Of a DNA stretch of 10,872 bases, positions 1-7,332 are shown piece by piece. Both the position numbers and the translations under genes were made by a program. How positions within the stretch are numbered: the stretch's first letter is position 1; each line of letters begins with the position of its first letter. Source of the DNA: Gammaproteobacteria bacterium RBG_16_57_12. GTDB taxonomy: Bacteria; Pseudomonadota; Gammaproteobacteria; RBG-16-57-12. Under the pieces are notes generated by a model that saw only the letters and a program-made list of their open reading frames with translations, ran no database searches and was not told where the DNA came from. The stretch is taken from NCBI GenBank assembly GCA_001801365.1, contig MGXL01000100.1, forward strand, positions 1 to 10,872. Direction: 5' to 3'.

Positions 1-97
1 GATCGCCCCGATCGCGATGGAAGAAGGGCTGCGTTTTGCAATCCGCGAAGGCGGCCGTACCGTCGGCGCCGGCGTCGTGGCTAAGATTATTGAGTGA
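1..97 (+). CDS. tuf: Elongation factor Tu, C-terminal end (partial)
   Basis: This is the last 31 codons plus the stop of EF-Tu, the GTPase that delivers aminoacyl-tRNA to the ribosome. The reading frame starts at base 2 and ends with TGA at 95-97. The visible peptide contains [16 protein letters not shown] and ends in KIIE; this is the near-invariant end of EF-Tu domain 3 (E. coli has the same core and ends in KVLS). The rest of the gene lies to the left of the window. It normally closes the str operon (rpsL-rpsG-fusA-tuf), and here it runs almost directly into rpsJ with only 6 nt between stop and start. Identification is very secure; which tuf copy it is (genomes often have two) follows only from its position. 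Confidence 0.97.
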
Positions 98-103
98 TTG
101 AAT

Positions 104-415
104 ATGGCAAATCAAAGAATCCGTATACGTTTAAAGTCCTTCGATCATCGCCTGATCGATCAGTCGGCACATGAAATCGTGGATACCGCCAAGCGCACCG
201 GCGCACAGATTATTGGCCCGATCCCGATGCCGACCAAGAAGGAGAGATTTACAGTGCTGACTTCCCCGCATGTCGACAAGGATGCGCGGGATCAGTACGA
301 GATCCGCACCCACAAGCGCCTGCTGGATATTGTCGATCCTACCGACAAGACCGTGGATGCCTTGATGAAGCTGGATCTTGCCGCAGGGGTGGATGTTCAG
401 ATCAAATTAGGTTAG
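104..415 (+). CDS. rpsJ: 30S ribosomal protein S10 (uS10)
   Basis: S10 sits in the head of the 30S subunit and also acts as NusE, a partner of NusB in transcription antitermination. The 103-residue product has the same length as E. coli S10, with the conserved N-terminal [15 protein letters not shown], the central [20 protein letters not shown] and the C-terminal [11 protein letters not shown] chose ATG 104 because it gives the family start ([10 protein letters not shown] against [10 protein letters not shown]); a TTG at 98 would add only two residues. The ribosome binding site is weak (GAGTGA, 92-97) and lies inside the tuf stop region, so translation may depend on coupling to tuf. No own promoter or leader can fit in the 6-nt gap. 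It is the first gene of the S10 block. Confidence 0.97.
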   Translation: MANQRIRIRLKSFDHRLIDQSAHEIVDTAKRTGAQIIGPIPMPTKKERFTVLTSPHVDKDARDQYEIRTHKRLLDIVDPTDKTVDALMKLDLAAGVDVQIKLG

Positions 416-447
416 AATCTCGCCCCCTGAATTTGAGATATTTTCCA

Positions 448-471
448 GTGCCGCCCGGTCTTGGGCAGCAC
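448..471 (+). promoter_or_regulatory. Hairpin in the rpsJ-rplC spacer, possible attenuator or leader element
   Basis: GTGC-C-GCCC (448-456) pairs with GGGC-A-GCAC (463-471): two 4-bp GC-rich helices around a single C/A mismatch, with loop GGTCTT. An imperfect T-rich stretch follows (474-484, including TTTT at 478-481). This resembles a weak intrinsic terminator or attenuator. It lies in the 120-nt non-coding spacer between rpsJ and rplC, the only sizeable gap in the S10 block. A regulatory role is inference; the pairing itself is visible. Confidence 0.45.
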
Positions 472-487
472 AGTTGGTTTTATTAAT

Positions 488-496
488 TGAGATAAT
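488..496 (+). promoter_or_regulatory. Possible extended -10 promoter upstream of rplC
   Basis: TGA followed by GATAAT (488-496) matches the extended -10 pattern TGn-TATAAT with one difference in the hexamer. No good -35 hexamer is present; the best is AGCACA at 467-472 with an 18-nt spacer. Initiation would fall near 503, about 30 nt before the rplC start. This is a weak candidate, since short AT-rich matches of this kind arise by chance. Confidence 0.2.
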
Positions 497-535
497 GTGC
501 CGGTCAATCGAAATCGACACATGAGGACAACGACA

Positions 536-1177
536 ATGGCGATAGGACTGATAGGTCGTAAATGCGGCATGACGCGCATCTTTACCGAAAATGGTGACTC
601 TGTGCCGGTTACCGTGATCGAGGTGGAGCCTAACCGCGTCACGCAAGTCAAAACAACAGAGGTGGACGGCTACCGTGCCCTGCAGGTTACGGTGGGCGGC
701 CGTAAACCCTCTCGTGTCACTAAATCATTGGCGGGTCACTATGCCAAGGCCGGCGTTACACCGGGCCGCGGTTTGTGGGAGATCCGTCTCGAGAATGGCG
801 AAGGCGAGGGCGTCGATGTCGGCACTGAGCTTAAGGTGGACCTCTTCCAGGCCGGGCAGAATGTCGATGTAGTGGGCACCACCATCGGCAAGGGCTTTGC
901 CGGCGTTATCAAGCGTCATAATTTCAGTATGCAGGATGCCACGCACGGTAACTCCCTTTCACATCGGGCGCCAGGCTCCATAGGTCAGAACCAGTCTCCG
1001 GGTCGCGTTTTCAAAGGCAAGCGTATGGCAGGCCACATGGGCAACGTGCGTCGTACCGCGATGAATCTTGAGGTGGTGCGTGTTGATGCCGAGCGTAATC
1101 TGTTGCTGGTTAAAGGCGCAGTACCCGGCGCGAAGGGCGGCGATGTCATCGTGCAGTCCACGGTTAAGGCAGGCTGA
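536..1177 (+). CDS. rplC: 50S ribosomal protein L3 (uL3)
   Basis: L3 is an early 50S assembly protein whose long loop reaches towards the peptidyl transferase centre. The 213-residue product matches E. coli L3 (209 aa) along its length: N-terminal [14 protein letters not shown], the [20 protein letters not shown] block and the C-terminal [16 protein letters not shown]. The second glutamine of GQNQ (residue 153) corresponds to the Gln that PrmB methylates in E. coli. ATG 536 is chosen because GAGGAC at 525-528 and neighbouring bases form a Shine-Dalgarno at good distance and the protein then begins as in the family. An in-frame GTG at 497 would add 13 unrelated residues without a good binding site. 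The 120-nt spacer upstream is unusual for this operon; rplD follows after 11 nt. Confidence 0.97.
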   Translation: MAIGLIGRKCGMTRIFTENGDSVPVTVIEVEPNRVTQVKTTEVDGYRALQVTVGGRKPSRVTKSLAGHYAKAGVTPGRGLWEIRLENGEGEGVDVGTELKVDLFQAGQNVDVVGTTIGKGFAGVIKRHNFSMQDATHGNSLSHRAPGSIGQNQSPGRVFKGKRMAGHMGNVRRTAMNLEVVRVDAERNLLLVKGAVPGAKGGDVIVQSTVKAG

Positions 1178-1188
1178 GGAGATTGGCG

Positions 1189-1809
1189 ATGAAATATAAT
1201 CTGACAACTGCCACAGGCAAGAATTCTACCAAATCCATCGATCTGTCTGATGCGGTATTTGCCCGTGAGTTTAACGAGGCATTGATTCATCAGGTGATCA
1301 CCGCCCATCTGGCGGGAGCCCGTGCAGGCACGCATGCGCAGAAAACCCGCGCCGATGTCTCCGGCGGCGGCTGCAAGCCCTGGAAACAGAAAGGTTCCGG
1401 GCGCGCGCGCGCCGGCACCATCCGCAGCCCCTTGTGGCGCGGGGGTGGTAAGGTGTTTGCAGCCATAACCAGCGATTATTCACAGAAGGTGAATAAGAAA
1501 ATGCACAATAGCGCCATCCGTTCGATCCTGTCCGAGCTGGTGCGTCAGGAGCGACTGCTGGTGCTGGATTCATTTGAGATCTCCGCGCCCAAGACCAAGG
1601 AACTGGCGCAGAAGCTGGATAAGCTGGGCGCGAGCAAAGCGCTGATTGTGACCGACAAGATTGATGACAATCTCTATCTGTCGTCACGTAATCTGAAGAA
1701 TGTCCAGGTATGCAATGCCAACCGGATTGATCCGGTCAATCTGGTCGGTGTCGAGAAGGTGCTGATGACGGTGGAAGCCATCAAGCAGATTGAGGAGATG
1801 TTGTCATGA
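1189..1809 (+). CDS. rplD: 50S ribosomal protein L4 (uL4)
   Basis: L4 binds 23S rRNA domain I and lines part of the exit tunnel; in E. coli it also represses its own S10 operon at the transcriptional and translational level. The 206-residue product carries the tunnel-loop region [18 protein letters not shown] (around residues 60-78), the HSAIRSIL-type helix written here as [16 protein letters not shown], and the C-terminal [14 protein letters not shown] 1189 is preceded by GAGGAG at 1176-1181; the TTG at 1183 would overlap this site. The stop overlaps the start of rplW in ATGA (1806-1809), a sign of translational coupling. The usual L4 target leader is not in its E. coli position ahead of rpsJ, so its regulatory role here is open. 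Confidence 0.97.
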   Translation: MKYNLTTATGKNSTKSIDLSDAVFAREFNEALIHQVITAHLAGARAGTHAQKTRADVSGGGCKPWKQKGSGRARAGTIRSPLWRGGGKVFAAITSDYSQKVNKKMHNSAIRSILSELVRQERLLVLDSFEISAPKTKELAQKLDKLGASKALIVTDKIDDNLYLSSRNLKNVQVCNANRIDPVNLVGVEKVLMTVEAIKQIEEMLS

Positions 1810-2105
1810 ATCAAGCGCGTCTGATGAAAATTCTCCTGGCTCCGCATATTACCGAAAAGACGTCGGTTTCCGACGACGAGAGACGTCAGGTGGCATTCCG
1901 CGTAGCCAATGATGCCACCAAGCCCGAGATCAAGCGCGCTGTTGAGCTGATGTTCGGGGTTGAGGTTGAATCTGTGCAGGTGGCGAATTTAAAAGGCAAG
2001 GTTAAACGCTTTGGTCAGACCGTAGGTCGACGTAGCGGCAGCAGAAAGGCCTATGTACGCCTCAAGCCTGGTCATGACATCGATTTCACCGGCACAACCG
2101 AGTAA
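1806..2105 (+). CDS. rplW: 50S ribosomal protein L23 (uL23)
   Basis: L23 lies at the mouth of the exit tunnel and is the docking site for trigger factor and SRP. The 99-residue product matches E. coli L23 (100 aa): APHITEKTS near the N-terminus, [15 protein letters not shown] in the middle and [21 protein letters not shown] towards the C-terminus. Glu17 aligns with E. coli Glu18, the residue known to contact trigger factor and SRP. The ATG overlaps the rplD stop (ATGA), and GAGGAG at about 1793-1798 inside rplD can serve as its binding site. rplB follows after 17 nt. Confidence 0.97.
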   Translation: MNQARLMKILLAPHITEKTSVSDDERRQVAFRVANDATKPEIKRAVELMFGVEVESVQVANLKGKVKRFGQTVGRRSGSRKAYVRLKPGHDIDFTGTTE

Positions 2106-2122
2106 ACAAAGGGGAATTAGTG

Positions 2123-2950
2123 ATGGCAATCGTAAAACTGAAACCCACATCGGCTGGTCGCCGCTTTGTCGTGAAGGTGGTCACTCCCGAGCTGTATAAG
2201 GGCGCGCCCCATGCGCCTCTGATTGAAGCGCAGAACAGGACCGGCGGGCGCAACAATGCTGGGCGCATCACCACCCGTCATCAGGGTGGCGGCCACAAGC
2301 AACACTATCGCCTGGTTGATTTCAAGCGTGACAAGGATGGAATTCCTGGTCATGTCGAGCGCCTGGAATACGATCCCAATCGTAGCGCGCACATTGCGCT
2401 GGTACTGTATGCCGATGGTGAGCGCCGCTATATTATTGCGCCCAAAGGGCTGACCGCCGGCAGTGAAATCGTTTCCGGATCCGGCGCGCCGATCAAGACA
2501 GGGAATGCACTGCCCCTGCGCAACATTCCTCTGGGCACGACCATACACTGCATTGAGCTGCGCCCCGGTAAGGGTGCGCAGCTGGCCCGTAGCGCCGGAG
2601 CCTCTGTGCAACTGGTGGCAAAAGAAGGCGAACATGTCACCCTGCGCCTGCGCTCAACGGAAATGCGTAAAGTACACATCGATTGCAAGGCGGTGATCGG
2701 TGAAGTGGGCAATGCGGAGCATGGCCTGCGTTCACTGGGCAAGGCTGGAGCAAAACGCTGGATCGGCAAGCGCCCGACCGTTCGCGGGGTGGCGATGAAT
2801 CCGGTGGATCACCCGCATGGTGGCGGTGAAGGCCGCACCTCCGGTGGCCGTCATCCGGTTTCACCCTGGGGGTTGCCGACCAAGGGTTATAAAACCAGAA
2901 AGAACAAGCGCACCAACAAGATGATAGTGCGCCGTCGTAACAGCAAATAA
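2123..2950 (+). CDS. rplB: 50S ribosomal protein L2 (uL2)
   Basis: L2 is one of the most conserved 50S proteins, needed for subunit association and peptidyl transferase centre assembly. The 275-residue product (E. coli 273) shows [20 protein letters not shown] (residues about 36-55), [17 protein letters not shown], and the near-invariant [14 protein letters not shown] close to the C-terminus, which includes the histidine corresponding to E. coli His229. A short insertion relative to E. coli occurs just after this motif (TSGGRHP against NFGKHP). ATG 2123 is preferred over the adjacent GTG at 2120 because GGGGAA (2111-2116) sits at a proper distance from it. Confidence 0.98.
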   Translation: MAIVKLKPTSAGRRFVVKVVTPELYKGAPHAPLIEAQNRTGGRNNAGRITTRHQGGGHKQHYRLVDFKRDKDGIPGHVERLEYDPNRSAHIALVLYADGERRYIIAPKGLTAGSEIVSGSGAPIKTGNALPLRNIPLGTTIHCIELRPGKGAQLARSAGASVQLVAKEGEHVTLRLRSTEMRKVHIDCKAVIGEVGNAEHGLRSLGKAGAKRWIGKRPTVRGVAMNPVDHPHGGGEGRTSGGRHPVSPWGLPTKGYKTRKNKRTNKMIVRRRNSK

Positions 2951-2969
2951 TTGGTAAGAGGACAACACT

Positions 2970-3242
2970 GTGCCACGTTCGGTCAAAAAAGGTCCATTTG
3001 TAGACAATCATCTCTGGAAGAAGATATCGGAAGCCGTCAAATCCGGCACCAAGCGCCCGATCAAGACATGGTCGCGACGTTCCATGATTCTGCCGGATAT
3101 GATTGGCCTGACCATCGCCGTACATAATGGCCGTCAGCATGTGCCGGTATACGTTACCGAAAACATGGTCGGACACAAGATCGGCGAGTTTGCCCAGACC
3201 CGCACGTTCCGCGGTCATGCCGCTGACAAGAAGACCAAATAA
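2970..3242 (+). CDS. rpsS: 30S ribosomal protein S19 (uS19)
   Basis: S19 sits in the head of the 30S subunit near the A site and contacts the 50S subunit with S13. The 90-residue product starts [14 protein letters not shown] and contains [20 protein letters not shown] and [20 protein letters not shown], all diagnostic. It is two residues shorter than E. coli S19, ending ADKKTK. The start codon is GTG at 2970, supported by AAGAGG at 2956-2961 and by the exact family N-terminus. It lies 19 nt after rplB and 11 nt before rplV. Confidence 0.97.
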   Translation: MPRSVKKGPFVDNHLWKKISEAVKSGTKRPIKTWSRRSMILPDMIGLTIAVHNGRQHVPVYVTENMVGHKIGEFAQTRTFRGHAADKKTK

Positions 3243-3253
3243 GGGGTGACGTG

Positions 3254-3589
3254 ATGGAAGTTTTAGCGATACATAAATTTGCCCGCCTCTCCCCGCAGAA
3301 GGGTCGGCTCATTGCGGATCAGATCCGCAACATGCCGGTGGCACGCGCATTGGAAATGCTGACCTTCAGCAACAAGAAGGGCGCCGAGATCGTCAAGAAG
3401 GTGCTGGAGTCGGCCATCGCCAATGCCGAGCACAATGCCGGCGCGGATATTGATGAACTGAAAGTGAGCAGGGTATTTGTCAACGAAGGACCGACCATGA
3501 AGCGCATACACGCTCGCGCCAAAGGTCGGGCCAATCGCATCTTAAAGCGGACCAGCCATATCACCGTGGCTGTTTCCGAGCAGAAATAG
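3254..3589 (+). CDS. rplV: 50S ribosomal protein L22 (uL22)
   Basis: L22 spans the exit tunnel; its beta-hairpin and that of L4 form the tunnel constriction, where macrolide-resistance changes arise in other bacteria. The 111-residue product (E. coli 110) shows [39 protein letters not shown] and the hairpin [20 protein letters not shown], followed by [12 protein letters not shown] see no deletion in the hairpin. ATG 3254 is chosen over GTG 3251 because AAGGGG at 3241-3246 is 7 nt away and the protein then starts MEVLAIHK as in the family. Confidence 0.97.
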   Translation: MEVLAIHKFARLSPQKGRLIADQIRNMPVARALEMLTFSNKKGAEIVKKVLESAIANAEHNAGADIDELKVSRVFVNEGPTMKRIHARAKGRANRILKRTSHITVAVSEQK

Positions 3590-3599
3590 AGAGGCTGGC

Positions 3600-4280
3600 A
3601 TGGGTCAAAAGGTACATCCTACCGGAATTCGTCTTGGCATCAGCAAGGACTGGTCTGCCAAGTGGTATGCGGATAGCAAAGATTTCGCCAATTATCTGTA
3701 TGCAGATATCAAGGCGCGCGAGTATATCAAGGAGAAGCTGTCGCAGGCATCGATCAGCCGCATCCAGATCGAACGCCCCGCGCGTAATGTCCGTATCACC
3801 ATCCACACTGCCCGCCCCGGAATGGTGATCGGCAAGAAGGGTGGTGACATCGAAGTACTGCGCAACGATCTGAGCAAGATGATGGGCGTGCCGGTCAATA
3901 TCAATATAGAAGAAATACGCAAGCCCGAGCTGGATGCGACCCTGGTGGCGGAAAGTGTCGCCCAGCAGCTGGAACGCCGTATCATGTTCCGTCGCGCCAT
4001 GAAGCGTGCCGTGACCAACGCTCTGAGACTGGGCGCGCAGGGAATTAAGGTAACTGTCGCCGGCCGTTTGAACGGGGCGGAGATTGCGCGTACCGAATGG
4101 TACCGCGAAGGCCGTGTGCCATTGCATACCTTCCGTGCCGATATCGACTACGGTGTCGCCGAAGCCAACACCACCTACGGTGTGATTGGCGTGAAGGTGT
4201 GGATCTTCAAGGGTGAGGTCTTCGGCCTGTCTGCAGAGACTGAAGAGAAAGCCACAGCCAAAACTGCGGCTGGACGCTAA
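3600..4280 (+). CDS. rpsC: 30S ribosomal protein S3 (uS3)
   Basis: S3 forms part of the mRNA entry channel on the 30S head and contributes to helicase activity there. The 226-residue product (E. coli 233) begins [14 protein letters not shown]. The type II KH domain covers about residues 38-108 with its GxxG loop GKKG at 78-81. The C-terminal S3 domain contains [20 protein letters not shown] (148-167) and [17 protein letters not shown]. The C-terminal tail is shorter than in E. coli and ends in TAAGR. GAGAGG at 3589-3594 gives a good ribosome binding site for ATG 3600; it overlaps the rplV stop. Confidence 0.97.
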   Translation: MGQKVHPTGIRLGISKDWSAKWYADSKDFANYLYADIKAREYIKEKLSQASISRIQIERPARNVRITIHTARPGMVIGKKGGDIEVLRNDLSKMMGVPVNINIEEIRKPELDATLVAESVAQQLERRIMFRRAMKRAVTNALRLGAQGIKVTVAGRLNGAEIARTEWYREGRVPLHTFRADIDYGVAEANTTYGVIGVKVWIFKGEVFGLSAETEEKATAKTAAGR

Positions 4281-4293
4281 GGGGAACTAGAGT

Positions 4294-4707
4294 ATGTTAC
4301 AGCCAAAACGCACTAAGTATCGCAAGGTGCAGAAGGGCCGCAATCGCGGTCTGGCGACCAGCGGAAATGCAGTCAGCTTCGGCACCTATGGCCTGAAGTC
4401 GCTCGACCGTGGGCAGCTCACCTCGCGCCAGATCGAGGCGGCTCGTCGCGCCATGACCCGTCACGTCAAGCGTGGCGGTAAAATCTGGATCCGTATTTTT
4501 CCCGATAAGCCCATCACCAAGAAGCCGCTGGAAGTGCGTATGGGTAGCGGTAAGGGTAATGTGGAGTTCTGGGTGGCTCAGATCAAACCAGGCCGGATGT
4601 TGTATGAAATGGAAGGGGTGACCGAGGAAATTGCACGCGAAGCCTTTCGTCTGGCGGCAGCCAAACTATCGGTACGGACCACCTTTGTAACGCGGACGGT
4701 GATGTGA
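4294..4707 (+). CDS. rplP: 50S ribosomal protein L16 (uL16)
   Basis: L16 organises tRNA binding sites on the 50S subunit and is added late in assembly. The 137-residue product (E. coli 136) begins [20 protein letters not shown] and contains [30 protein letters not shown] and [15 protein letters not shown]. Arg82 aligns with E. coli Arg81, the residue hydroxylated by the RoxA/YcfD oxygenase; the motif around it is intact. One residue is inserted near position 23 relative to E. coli. The stop shares one base with the rpmC start (TGATG, 4705-4709), which suggests re-initiation coupling. Confidence 0.97.
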   Translation: MLQPKRTKYRKVQKGRNRGLATSGNAVSFGTYGLKSLDRGQLTSRQIEAARRAMTRHVKRGGKIWIRIFPDKPITKKPLEVRMGSGKGNVEFWVAQIKPGRMLYEMEGVTEEIAREAFRLAAAKLSVRTTFVTRTVM

Positions 4708-4907
4708 TGAAAGCCAATGAACTCAGAACCAAGTCGGTTGAAGAACTCAAGCAGGAGATGACCGGATTGTTGCGTGAGCAGTTTAATCTGCGCATGCAGC
4801 GTGCCACCGGACAGATGGCCAAGCCGCATCTTATGCAGGACGTACGCAAGAATATCGCGCGTCTGAAGACCATATTGAACGAGAAACAGGCGGGTAACGC
4901 AATATGA
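4707..4907 (+). CDS. rpmC: 50S ribosomal protein L29 (uL29)
   Basis: L29 is a small two-helix protein near the exit tunnel, next to L23. The 66-residue product (E. coli 63) has [18 protein letters not shown], then [16 protein letters not shown], the family signature, and a basic second helix. ATG 4707 is chosen because it reproduces the family start MKA(N/K)ELR; the upstream GTG at 4704 would add only one residue. Start and end are both coupled to neighbours: TGATG with rplP and ATGA (4904-4907) with rpsQ. Confidence 0.96.
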   Translation: MKANELRTKSVEELKQEMTGLLREQFNLRMQRATGQMAKPHLMQDVRKNIARLKTILNEKQAGNAI

Positions 4908-5164
4908 CAGAACAGTCAAAAAAGGCGCGCACCATGGTGGGGCGCGTTATCAGCAACAAGATGGACAAGAGCATCACCGTCCTGGTTGAGCGCAGGGTAC
5001 GTCATCCGGTCATCGGCAAGTACATCAAACGCTCCACCAAGCTGCATGCGCACGATGCGCAGAATGCCTGCACGGAAGGTGATCTGGTCACCATCGCCGA
5101 GTGTCGCCCCATTTCCAAGACCAAGTCTTGGACCTTGGTCGAGATCGTTGAGCGGGCCAAGTAA
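4904..5164 (+). CDS. rpsQ: 30S ribosomal protein S17 (uS17)
   Basis: S17 is an OB-fold primary 16S rRNA binder in the 30S body. The 86-residue product (E. coli 84) contains [38 protein letters not shown] and the C-terminal [17 protein letters not shown], all conserved. ATG 4904 overlaps the rpmC stop in ATGA. It is the last gene of the S10 block; a 145-nt gap follows, with no clear intrinsic terminator. The last 50 nt of the gene can form two mutually exclusive hairpins (listed separately). Confidence 0.97.
   Translation: MTEQSKKARTMVGRVISNKMDKSITVLVERRVRHPVIGKYIKRSTKLHAHDAQNACTEGDLVTIAECRPISKTKSWTLVEIVERAK
5115..5140 (+). repeat. Two overlapping inverted repeats at the 3' end of rpsQ
   Basis: CCAAGAC (5115-5121) pairs with GTCTTGG (5125-5131) around a 3-nt loop, and GACCAAG (5119-5125) pairs with CTTGGTC (5134-5140) around an 8-nt loop. 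Both stems are perfect 7-bp matches and share bases, so only one can form at a time. The codons encode the conserved KTKSWTLV segment of S17, so part of the symmetry may come from the protein sequence. There is no T-run directly after, so it is not a standard terminator. Confidence 0.5.
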
Positions 5165-5227
5165 GCCAGGCCAAGTCGGCTGAGATTGGAAAATGTAAAA
5201 TTAATGGCGACTCAGTGGCAAATATTA

Positions 5228-5265
5228 TTGGGTTTTTTGTCTTTTAGTGATAGTATTGCGCGCCC
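5228..5265 (+). promoter_or_regulatory. Probable spc operon promoter
   Basis: The -10 candidate TAGTAT (5251-5256) is followed by the GC-rich discriminator GCGCGCCC (5258-5265). From memory this matches the E. coli spc promoter, TATAAT followed by GCCGCGCCC, in the same place before rplN. TTGGGT (5228-5233) lies 17 nt upstream as a weak -35, and the DNA upstream (about 5185-5246) is rich in A and T, as in UP elements. A GC-rich discriminator is the known mark of promoters under ppGpp/DksA (stringent) control. The -35 choice is the least certain part. Confidence 0.6.
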
Positions 5266-5309
5266 TGGTCCGAGGGGTGTGCCAGAGCAGGCGGGATTGG
5301 AGACGTTCC

Positions 5310-5678
5310 ATGATTCAGATGCAAACAATTCTTGATGTTGCTGACAACAGTGGCGCACGAAAGATAATGTGTATCAAAGTGTTAGGTGGCTCGCACCGCC
5401 GTTACGCCGGCATCGGGGACATCGTCAAGGTGAGCATAAAGGAAGCCATTCCCCGCGGTAAGGTCAAGAAGGGAGATGTCTATAACGCCGTGGTGGTACG
5501 CACCCGTAAAGGCGTGCGACGCCAGGATGGTTCGGTCATTCGTTTTGACAAGAATGCAGCGGTGTTGCTGAACAATCAGCTGCAGCCGATCGGTACCCGC
5601 ATCTTTGGGCCGGTGGCGCGTGAACTGCGTAGTGAACGATTCATGAAGATTATTTCATTGGCACCTGAAGTGCTCTGA
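5310..5678 (+). CDS. rplN: 50S ribosomal protein L14 (uL14)
   Basis: L14 lies at the subunit interface next to L19 and is the binding site of the silencing factor RsfS in bacteria. The 122-residue product (E. coli 123) shows [51 protein letters not shown] and [22 protein letters not shown] 5310 is chosen because GGAG (5299-5302) lies 7 nt upstream and the protein then begins exactly like the family; the open frame extending back to 5247 covers the promoter region and is not conserved. It is the first gene of the spc block. Confidence 0.97.
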   Translation: MIQMQTILDVADNSGARKIMCIKVLGGSHRRYAGIGDIVKVSIKEAIPRGKVKKGDVYNAVVVRTRKGVRRQDGSVIRFDKNAAVLLNNQLQPIGTRIFGPVARELRSERFMKIISLAPEVL

Positions 5679-5698
5679 TAGCTACAGAGAGAAAGACT

Positions 5699-6016
5699 AT
5701 GCACAAATTAATCAAGGGTGATGATGTCGTCGTCATCACGGGTAAGGATAAAGGTAAACGTGGCACGGTACAGCGCGTACTGGCGAATGGCCGTGTGCTT
5801 GTTGAAAATATCAACATGATCAAGCGCCATACCAAGGCAAATCCAACACGCGCCCAGGCTGGCGGGATAGTGGAGAAAGAGGCGCCTATCCAGGTCTCCA
5901 ATGTCGCCCTGTATAATCCGGCAACCGGCAAGGCTGATCGGGTCGGATTCAGGGTGCTGGAGGACGGCCGCAAGGTCCGCTTTTTCAAGTCAAACAACGA
6001 AATTATCGGCGCATGA
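5699..6016 (+). CDS. rplX: 50S ribosomal protein L24 (uL24)
   Basis: L24 is an assembly initiator for the 50S subunit, binding the 5' end of 23S rRNA near the tunnel exit. The 105-residue product (E. coli 104) carries the KOW motif at about residues 7-33 ([20 protein letters not shown]), then [20 protein letters not shown] and [20 protein letters not shown]. The N-terminus is one or two residues shorter than in E. coli, starting [10 protein letters not shown] purine-rich AGAGAGAAAG (5686-5695) provides the ribosome binding site. rplE follows after 16 nt. Confidence 0.96.
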   Translation: MHKLIKGDDVVVITGKDKGKRGTVQRVLANGRVLVENINMIKRHTKANPTRAQAGGIVEKEAPIQVSNVALYNPATGKADRVGFRVLEDGRKVRFFKSNNEIIGA

Positions 6017-6029
6017 GAGCGGGTAACTA

Positions 6030-6059
6030 ACGATGACCAGGTTGCAGCAATATTATCGT
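6030..6059 (+). promoter_or_regulatory. Hairpin over the rplE start, possible S8 target
   Basis: ACGAT (6030-6034), which contains the first two bases of the rplE ATG, can pair with ATCGT (6055-6059). Inside, GTTG (6041-6044) can pair with CAAT (6048-6051) with a G-U end pair, leaving internal unpaired bases on both sides. In E. coli, S8 represses the spc operon by binding mRNA at exactly this rplX-rplE junction. The stem here is short and I could not match the S8 core consensus, so this is position-based inference. Confidence 0.25.
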
Positions 6060-6572
6060 GAGACTGTCGTGAAGCAGCTCATGGATCAGTTTAAATACAA
6101 GAGCGTCATGGAAGTACCGCGCATTTCCAAGATCACTATTAATATGGGCCTTGGCGAAGCGGTCGGCAACAAGAAGGTTGTTGAAAGCGCAGTGGAAGAC
6201 ATGACTAAGATCGCCGGTCAGAAGCCTGTGGTCACCTTCACGCGCAAGTCAGTGGCGGGATTCAAGATTCGCGAAGGCTGGCCGATCGGCTGCAAGGTTA
6301 CTTTGCGCCGCCACAGAATGTATGAATTTCTGGACCGCCTGGTTAACGTGGCGATACCGCGTATCCGTGACTTCCGTGGCATGAGCGGCAAGTCGTTCGA
6401 TGGACAAGGTAATTACAACATGGGCATTACCGAACAGATCATCTTCCCGGAAATCGATTTCGACAAGATCGATGCATTGCGCGGTATGGACATCGCCGTT
6501 ACCACGACGGCAAAGACAGACGAAGAAGCGCGCGCGCTGCTGGCCGCGTTTAATTTTCCGTTCAAGAATTAA
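6033..6572 (+). CDS. rplE: 50S ribosomal protein L5 (uL5)
   Basis: L5 binds 5S rRNA and forms a bridge to the 30S head and P-site tRNA. The 179-residue product has the same length as E. coli L5, with [37 protein letters not shown], the [20 protein letters not shown] block and the C-terminal [17 protein letters not shown]. The start at ATG 6033 fits the family N-terminus ([16 protein letters not shown]). Its Shine-Dalgarno is poor (nearest purine stretch GAGAGCGGG around 6015-6023), which would be consistent with translational coupling or control at this start. Confidence 0.97.
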   Translation: MTRLQQYYRETVVKQLMDQFKYKSVMEVPRISKITINMGLGEAVGNKKVVESAVEDMTKIAGQKPVVTFTRKSVAGFKIREGWPIGCKVTLRRHRMYEFLDRLVNVAIPRIRDFRGMSGKSFDGQGNYNMGITEQIIFPEIDFDKIDALRGMDIAVTTTAKTDEEARALLAAFNFPFKN

Positions 6573-6581
6573 GAGGCAGTT

Positions 6582-6887
6582 ATGGCTAAGACTTCCATGA
6601 TCAATCGTGAGATTAAGCGGAAAAAGGTGGCGCAGAAGTATGCTGCCAAGCGCGCCAAGCTGAAAGAAAAGCTGCGCGTAGCCAATTTGCACGACGAAGA
6701 TCGTGAAACCCTGCGCCGCCAGCTGCAGGCGCTGCCACGGGATGCCAGTCCGACCCGGACGCGGCATCGCTGCGCGCTGACCGGCCGTTCACACGGCTAT
6801 TACCGTAAGTTTGGGCTGTCCCGTAGCAAGTTGCGTGAAACAGCGATGCGCGGCGAAATACCCGGCCTGGTCAAGGCCAGCTGGTAA
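6582..6887 (+). CDS. rpsN: 30S ribosomal protein S14 (uS14), zinc-free form
   Basis: S14 is a late-binding protein of the 30S head. The 101-residue product has the length of the long, zinc-independent form: the segment [20 protein letters not shown] carries only one cysteine and lacks the CxxC pairs of the short zinc-binding form. The C-terminus [18 protein letters not shown] is diagnostic. AAGAGG at 6571-6576 precedes ATG 6582 and overlaps the rplE stop. A 37-nt gap, the largest inside the spc block, separates it from rpsH. Confidence 0.97.
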   Translation: MAKTSMINREIKRKKVAQKYAAKRAKLKEKLRVANLHDEDRETLRRQLQALPRDASPTRTRHRCALTGRSHGYYRKFGLSRSKLRETAMRGEIPGLVKASW

Positions 6888-6924
6888 GTGCGGATGAAAG
6901 TACAGGATTAGGAGTAGTTAGCTC

Positions 6925-7320
6925 ATGAGTATGCAAGACCCGATCGCAGACATGCTGACCCGCGTGCGCAATGGCTTGACCGCGCAACTGCCGCAGGTTG
7001 CCATGCCATCATCCAGGCAGAAACTGGCTATTGCCAAGGTGCTCAAGGATGAAGGCTACATCACGGATTACCGTGTCAATGCCGTGGGCGGCAAGCCGGA
7101 GTTGACCATTGACCTGAAGTACTACCAGGGGAAGCCGGTGATCGGCATGATCAAGCGTGTCAGCCGTCCGGCACTGCGCGTCTACAGGAACAAGGATGAA
7201 CTGCCCAAGGTGATGGGTGGGTTGGGCATTAGTATAGTTTCAACCTCTGCCGGTGTGATGAGTGACCGCGCTGCACGCAAGATCGGTCAGGGCGGCGAAG
7301 TTATTTGCTTGGTATCATAA
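6925..7320 (+). CDS. rpsH: 30S ribosomal protein S8 (uS8)
   Basis: S8 is a primary 16S rRNA binder in the 30S body and, in E. coli, the translational repressor of the spc operon. The 131-residue product (E. coli 130) starts [17 protein letters not shown] and shows [40 protein letters not shown] and the C-terminal [20 protein letters not shown], which holds the RNA-binding STS motif. AGGAG (6910-6914) lies 10 nt before ATG 6925; a second ATG at 6931 is the conserved third residue, so the first is kept. rplF follows after 12 nt. Confidence 0.97.
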   Translation: MSMQDPIADMLTRVRNGLTAQLPQVAMPSSRQKLAIAKVLKDEGYITDYRVNAVGGKPELTIDLKYYQGKPVIGMIKRVSRPALRVYRNKDELPKVMGGLGISIVSTSAGVMSDRAARKIGQGGEVICLVS

Positions 7321-7332
7321 GGATTACGACAG

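Noticed and set aside
506..517. Tandem AATCGA-AATCGA upstream of rplC
   Set aside because: Two copies of 6 bp with no further structure; no regulator is implied.
497..535. In-frame extension of rplC from GTG 497
   Set aside because: It adds 13 residues not found in L3, and GAGGAC upstream of ATG 536 is a much better ribosome binding site.
2117..2635. Minus-strand open frame of 172 codons opposite rplB
   Set aside because: A shadow of the strongly conserved rplB coding frame with no ribosome binding site or family match.
5155..5176. Direct repeat GGCCAAGT at 5155-5162 and 5169-5176
   Set aside because: Only 8 bp and two copies, partly inside the rpsQ end; it can easily be chance.
5174..5246. 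S10 operon terminator formed by AGTCG/CGACT or CTGAG/CTCAG with the T-run at 5233-5238
   Set aside because: The stems are only 5 bp, far apart, and end about 20 nt before the T-run, so this does not look like an intrinsic terminator.
5247..5309. In-frame extension of rplN from 5247
   Set aside because: It would start inside the putative promoter and adds 21 residues absent from L14; ATG 5310 has a GGAG site and the exact family N-terminus.
6249..6767. Long open frame on the minus strand opposite rplE-rpsN (172 codons)
   Set aside because: It lies wholly opposite two conserved genes and shows no family features; it reflects codon bias of the sense strand.
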